From assembly GCA_947178105.1 (NCBI GenBank), contig CAMWXD010000013.1, positions 1 to 64,000 on the forward strand: a stretch of DNA of 64,000 nt, in the 5' to 3' direction. The notes under the pieces are model-generated. The model saw only the letters and a program-made list of their open reading frames with translations. It had not been told where the DNA came from and did not search any database. A program made the position numbers and the translations under genes. This document shows, piece after piece, positions 61,135 through 64,000 of this stretch. Source of the stretch: an uncultured Eubacterium sp. (lineage in GTDB: Bacteria; Bacillota; Clostridia; Lachnospirales; Lachnospiraceae). Position 1 is the first letter of the stretch. Every line of letters starts with the position of its first letter.

Positions 61135-61650
61135 TTATGATGATACATTTTTATTCATACAGCAGTATTTATATTTTTTGCCGCTTCCGCATGGGCACGG
61201 CTCATTGCGGCCAATTTTTTTGCCGACTCTTACGGTGCCGGATTTTTTCTGCTCCAGATACAGTTCCTTTCTTTTCTCCGGATCAAAAATAGCATCCCAC
61301 ATCGGCAGGTTGTACAGCCAGTCCGCCTTGGCATCCACCATATTTTTATACAGCTTTTCCTTATCAAAAGCCAGGCTGACCTGCGTATCCTCTTCCATCG
61401 TTTCGATCGGGTTCGGTTCCTTTAGGCTGTCGTTGATCCCATCCAAAAAGCCTGTCATTTCCAGTACGGTCAGCTCATACTTTTCCGCCAGCTCTTTGAC
61501 AGTGCCTGTCACCTCTTCGTCAGGATTTGAAAGCAGCTTTTCATAGACGCCCTGCTCCAGCCTGAAAAACCTGTTCCACAGCCTTTCCAGCTCTCCTTTA
61601 TTTTTCTTTTCATCGTATACAATTTTTTTCCATTCTTCTAATAATGCCAT
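61135..61650 (-). CDS. SEC-C motif protein
   Basis: About 171 residues from MALLEEWKKIVYDEKKNKGE. A helical N-terminal domain (with WNRFFRLEQGVYEKLLSNPD) is followed by a C-terminal SEC-C zinc motif: IGRNEPCPCGSGKKYKYCC. The SEC-C domain, known from the SecA C-terminus, binds zinc; the role of this family in Lachnospiraceae is unknown. The start at 61650 has AAAGGATG. The open frame extends upstream without a ribosome site and was cut. It has its own terminator. Confidence 0.82.
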   Translation of the reverse strand: MALLEEWKKIVYDEKKNKGELERLWNRFFRLEQGVYEKLLSNPDEEVTGTVKELAEKYELTVLEMTGFLDGINDSLKEPNPIETMEEDTQVSLAFDKEKLYKNMVDAKADWLYNLPMWDAIFDPEKRKELYLEQKKSGTVRVGKKIGRNEPCPCGSGKKYKYCCMNKNVSS

Positions 61651-61798
61651 ACCTGTATCCCATCCTTTTTTTCTTCTGCATCTTAAGAATATGCCTGCTA
61701 GTCCAGGCAGCCCTTTGCAGAAGTATTCCATTCTTTCATTGTCAAGACCCATTATAACCGATCTCTCTTTTTTTTCAAGTCTTTTTCTCATTGTTTAC

Positions 61799-61876
61799 AA
61801 AAGATGTTTGCAAAAGATGTTTGTAAAAGATGTTTGTAAAAGTAATTTCCAAAAGTAATTTCTAAAAGAAATTTGC
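61799..61876. repeat. Six 13-nt tandem repeats upstream of the ABC importer
   Basis: Units of the type AAAAGATGTTTGC repeat six times in a row: three close copies, then two with AAAAGTAATTTC, then AAAAGAAATTTGC. 13 nt is not a multiple of three, so this is not coding. It is followed by a hairpin at 61886-61911. Confidence 0.85.
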
Positions 61877-61885
61877 AGACAATAA

Positions 61886-61911
61886 GAAAAGCTGCCATAC
61901 GGCAGCTTTTC
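61886..61911. terminator. Compact terminator-like hairpin in a gene-poor gap
   Basis: A perfect 11-bp stem GAAAAGCTGCC/GGCAGCTTTTC with a 4-nt loop (ATAC). It has no clear upstream gene on either strand, so its role is uncertain. Confidence 0.5.
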
Positions 61912-61948
61912 CATTGGGGGAGGATAAAGTATTTATTGTATCTTTTGC

Positions 61949-61996
61949 ATGCAATCCGAAAACCGCTTTGGGGGTAAAGCCATCTTCGGATTACTT
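61949..61996 (+). promoter_or_regulatory. Nested hairpin upstream of the importer promoter
   Basis: An outer stem AATCCGAA/TTCGGATT encloses an inner GCTTT/AAAGC with a GGGGGT loop. It could be the end of an unseen RNA, an operator or a structure in a longer transcript. No class recognised. Confidence 0.4.
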
Positions 61997-62059
61997 ATAG
62001 TATAGACGCTTTGTGGAAAGATATTCATGGGATTTCATTTTTTTTGCTTTTTCTTTATA

Positions 62060-62091
62060 TTGACTTCATTTCGCTGAACTGCTATTATAAT
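62060..62091 (+). promoter_or_regulatory. Promoter of the amino acid ABC importer
   Basis: TTGACT (62060-62065), 17-bp spacer, TATTAT (62083-62088), with overlapping perfect TATAAT at 62086-62091. It fits transcription of the importer genes starting near 62097. Confidence 0.65.
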
Positions 62092-62165
62092 GAAGTGCTG
62101 CCGGAAGATTGCATTTTTCGGCAAACATACATACATTTTTACATGCAAAAAAGGAGATTGGTACT

Positions 62166-63089
62166 ATGAAAAAATTAATTGCATTATCACTTACTATGAT
62201 GTTGTCCTTTTCCCTTGCTGCCTGCGGCTCTTCAAACGATCCTGGCAGCACGTCAGAAGGCGGTTCCAGCGAAGATTCACAAAGGGCCCAAGGCGCCACG
62301 GCTGACGGAGACGCCAACGGAAATGCCGCTACAGTGGCTGACGGGAACGCCGATGCGGCTGATGGGAATGCCGATGCGGCTGACAGCGATATGGCTTATG
62401 TAAAAGACAAAGGCACGCTCGTCGTAGGCATTACCGATTTTGAACCAATGGATTATAAGGACGCTGACGGAAACTGGATTGGCTTTGACGCGGATATGGC
62501 AAAAGCTTTTGCGGAAAGCATCGGCGTAACTGCCCAATTTGTAGAAATCGACTGGGACAATAAGACGCTGGAATTAGACGGTAAGACGATCGACTGTGTA
62601 TGGAACGGCATGACGCTGGTTGACAGTGTAAAAAATTCTATGGAATGTTCCAATCCATACTGCAATAATGCGCAGGTCGTCATCGTTCCTGCGGATAAGG
62701 AAAGCCTTTACCAGGATGTGGAAAGCTTAAAAGAGCTGAACTTTGCCGTAGAAACAGGCAGTGCCGGAGAAGCGGAGGCACAGGCAAACAATTTCAGCTA
62801 TACGCCGGTACAGCAGCAGTCCAGCGCGCTGATGGAAGTCGCAGCAGGAACGGCAGACGCCGCAATTATTGATTCCCTGATGGCAGCAGCGATGGTAGGC
62901 GAAGGCACTGGCTATGCAGACCTTACATATACTGTCCGCTTAAACAGTGAGGAATACGGCGTGGGCTTCCGCAAAGGCTCCGACCTCGCAGCCGCCCTGA
63001 ACGACTTTTTTGCTGCATCCTATGCAGACGGCAGCATGGCACAATGCGCTGAAAAATACGGCGTGCAGGCTGCTATTGTAGAACAGTAA
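62166..63089 (+). CDS. Amino acid ABC transporter substrate-binding lipoprotein
   Basis: A 307-residue protein from MKKLIALSLTMM with lipobox SLAACGSS (AAGGAGATTGG upstream). A low-complexity Gly/Asn/Ala/Asp linker (about 40-70, GNADAADGNADAADSD) is followed by the polar amino acid-binding fold (TLVVGITDFEPMDYKDADG, GFDADMAKAFAESIG, VWNGMTLVDSVKNSMECSNP). Substrate unknown (polar amino acid). It is the first gene of the operon with the permease and ATPase. Confidence 0.92.
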   Translation: MKKLIALSLTMMLSFSLAACGSSNDPGSTSEGGSSEDSQRAQGATADGDANGNAATVADGNADAADGNADAADSDMAYVKDKGTLVVGITDFEPMDYKDADGNWIGFDADMAKAFAESIGVTAQFVEIDWDNKTLELDGKTIDCVWNGMTLVDSVKNSMECSNPYCNNAQVVIVPADKESLYQDVESLKELNFAVETGSAGEAEAQANNFSYTPVQQQSSALMEVAAGTADAAIIDSLMAAAMVGEGTGYADLTYTVRLNSEEYGVGFRKGSDLAAALNDFFAASYADGSMAQCAEKYGVQAAIVEQ

Positions 63090-63130
63090 CAAGGAAAACA
63101 ATACCTTATAGAGAAAGCAGGATCAGTAAA

Positions 63131-63817
63131 ATGGAACTTTTTCTGGAGCAATTTCCAATTGTTGTCAAAGCACTCAATGTTGGATTTATGCAGACGCTAA
63201 AGCTTTTTTCAGTTACGCTGGTCGGCGCGTTTCCGCTGGGGCTTATCATCGCCTTTGGCTCTATGAGCCGTTTTGCGCCGCTGCGTTATCTTTCCAGGCT
63301 CCTTGTATGGATCATCCGCGGCACGCCTCTGATGATCCAGCTCCTGATTATTTTTTATTTCCCAAGCCTGGCGCTGCATAAACCGATCTGGGGCGGCAGC
63401 CAGTCCGGCCGTTTCATCGCTGCTTCCATGTCCTTTATCCTCAATTATGCCTGCTATTTTTCGGAAATCTACCGCGGCGGCATCCAGGGGATCCCAACAG
63501 GGCAGACAGAAGCAGGGCTTGTGCTTGGCATGACGCGCAGCCAGATCTTCTTTAAGGTCACGCTGCTGCAAATGATTAAGCGAATCGTTCCTCCGATGTC
63601 CAACGAGGTCATTACACTGGTAAAAGATACCTCCCTTGCCCAGATTATCGCTTTGCAGGAGCTGATCTGGGCAGGCGAAGCTTTTATGAAAGGCTCGCAT
63701 GGTATTTCGGGAGCGATCTGGCCGCTGTTTTTTACCGCTGTCTATTATCTCCTGTTTAACGGCATCCTTTCGGTCTTACTCGGACAGTTGGAAAAGAAGC
63801 TGGCTTATTTTCAATAA
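63131..63817 (+). CDS. Amino acid ABC transporter permease
   Basis: A 228-residue protein with about five membrane helices: VGFMQTLKLFSVTLVGAFPL and GLIIAFGSMSRF, and the EAA loop-like ETGQTEAGLVLGMTRSQIFF ... LLQMIKRIVPPMSNEVI. HisM/GlnP type, with FIRGTPLMIQ-like IIRGTPLMIQLLIIF. It follows the binding protein by 41 bp. Confidence 0.93.
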   Translation: MELFLEQFPIVVKALNVGFMQTLKLFSVTLVGAFPLGLIIAFGSMSRFAPLRYLSRLLVWIIRGTPLMIQLLIIFYFPSLALHKPIWGGSQSGRFIAASMSFILNYACYFSEIYRGGIQGIPTGQTEAGLVLGMTRSQIFFKVTLLQMIKRIVPPMSNEVITLVKDTSLAQIIALQELIWAGEAFMKGSHGISGAIWPLFFTAVYYLLFNGILSVLLGQLEKKLAYFQ

Positions 63818-63830
63818 GGAGGATCATGAA

Positions 63831-64000
63831 ATGTCGATGTTAGAAGTAGAACATATCCGCAAGACGTTTGGCAATATTCAGGTATTGCAGGATATCAGCT
63901 TTTCCCTGGAACAGGGGCAGGCAGTATCCATCATTGGCTCATCCGGCAGCGGCAAGACCACGCTGCTGCGGTGCCTGAACTTTCTGGAACGGCCGGACGG
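63831..64000 (+). CDS. Amino acid ABC transporter ATP-binding protein, N-terminal part (cut by window edge)
   Basis: The visible 56 residues begin MSMLEVEHIRKTFGNIQVLQ, then DISFSLEQGQAVSIIGSSGS and GKTTLLRCLNFLERPDG, with Walker A (GSSGSGKTT). The ribosome site AAGGAGG supports the start at 63831; an ATG at 63826 is in another frame and quickly stops. It would power the permease just upstream. Confidence 0.93.
   Translation, partial: MSMLEVEHIRKTFGNIQVLQDISFSLEQGQAVSIIGSSGSGKTTLLRCLNFLERPD

Noticed and set aside
61799..61876. CRISPR array
   Set aside because: Units are 13 nt, contiguous, without spacers, and no cas genes occur in the window.

Overview
The window looks like chromosomal DNA from a spore-forming Firmicute of the Lachnospiraceae (Clostridium cluster XIVa) type. 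The reasons are the division-cluster order (mraZ, rsmH, ftsL, two PBP2-type genes, mraY, murD, ftsW/spoVE, divIB, ftsZ) running straight into spoIIGA-sigE, a sigG gene, a Spo0E-like gene, yqfC-yqfD-phoH-PgpH-like-ybeY synteny, and strong AGGAGG-type ribosome sites throughout. Almost all genes lie on the minus strand. I saw no rRNA, tRNA or CRISPR array.

Region 1 (1-4130) is visibly AT-richer and accessory: the start of a MATE exporter with a promoter and terminator-like leader, an ISAs1-type transposase remnant, a membrane protein, a tautomerase, yjdF behind a likely yjdF-motif riboswitch, an AbrB/PIN toxin-antitoxin pair whose toxin is truncated, a DUF3788 gene and a frameshifted relaxase-tail remnant. 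Region 2 (4131-8891) is a cell-envelope operon: LTA-synthase-like phosphoglycerol transferase, a small membrane protein, a membrane-anchored glycerophosphodiesterase and a small paralogue of that enzyme's membrane domain. Region 3 (9070-17911) holds an orphan GHKL sensor kinase, two coupled flavoproteins, a BofC-like protein and a galactoside unit (sugar-binding protein, AraC regulator, GH27 alpha-galactosidase, zinc-ribbon protein) that has no permeases. Region 4 (18050-25844) is core: lipid-II/polysaccharide flippase, DUF3048 lipoprotein, ybeY, a PgpH-like membrane protein with a ruined HD motif, phoH, yqfD, yqfC and dCMP deaminase.

Region 5 (26014-34442) is mixed: a short NeuB-like synthase, a GNAT_C protein, a tandemly duplicated PD-(D/E)XK-like family, a coiled-coil protein, an acetyltransferase and a two-component system. 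Region 6 (34613-42921) has sigG on the plus strand, a beta-glucoside PTS/phospho-beta-glucosidase operon under a LicT-type antiterminator, a D,D-carboxypeptidase and a beta-CASP hydrolase. Region 7 (43097-56803) is the division and sporulation-sigma cluster. Region 8 (56899-61650) has the Spo0E-like gene with periodic Spo0A-box-like sites, a zinc-dependent phospholipase C-like protein, a DUF1540 protein, thrS, a VOC protein and a SEC-C protein. Region 9 (61799-64000, plus strand) is a polar amino acid ABC importer cut by the window end.

I did not find one clearly new multi-gene system. The most unusual signals are regulatory: periodic operators upstream of mraZ and of the spo0E-like gene, ribosome sites buried in hairpins (yjdF, spoVD, the AraC gene), a spoIIG-like promoter with a 21-bp spacer that forces a non-ATG start, a 19-codon overlapping ORF made by duplication between the PgpH-like gene and ybeY, and the envelope operon with its duplicated membrane module. 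Operons and functions are inferred from sequence alone.
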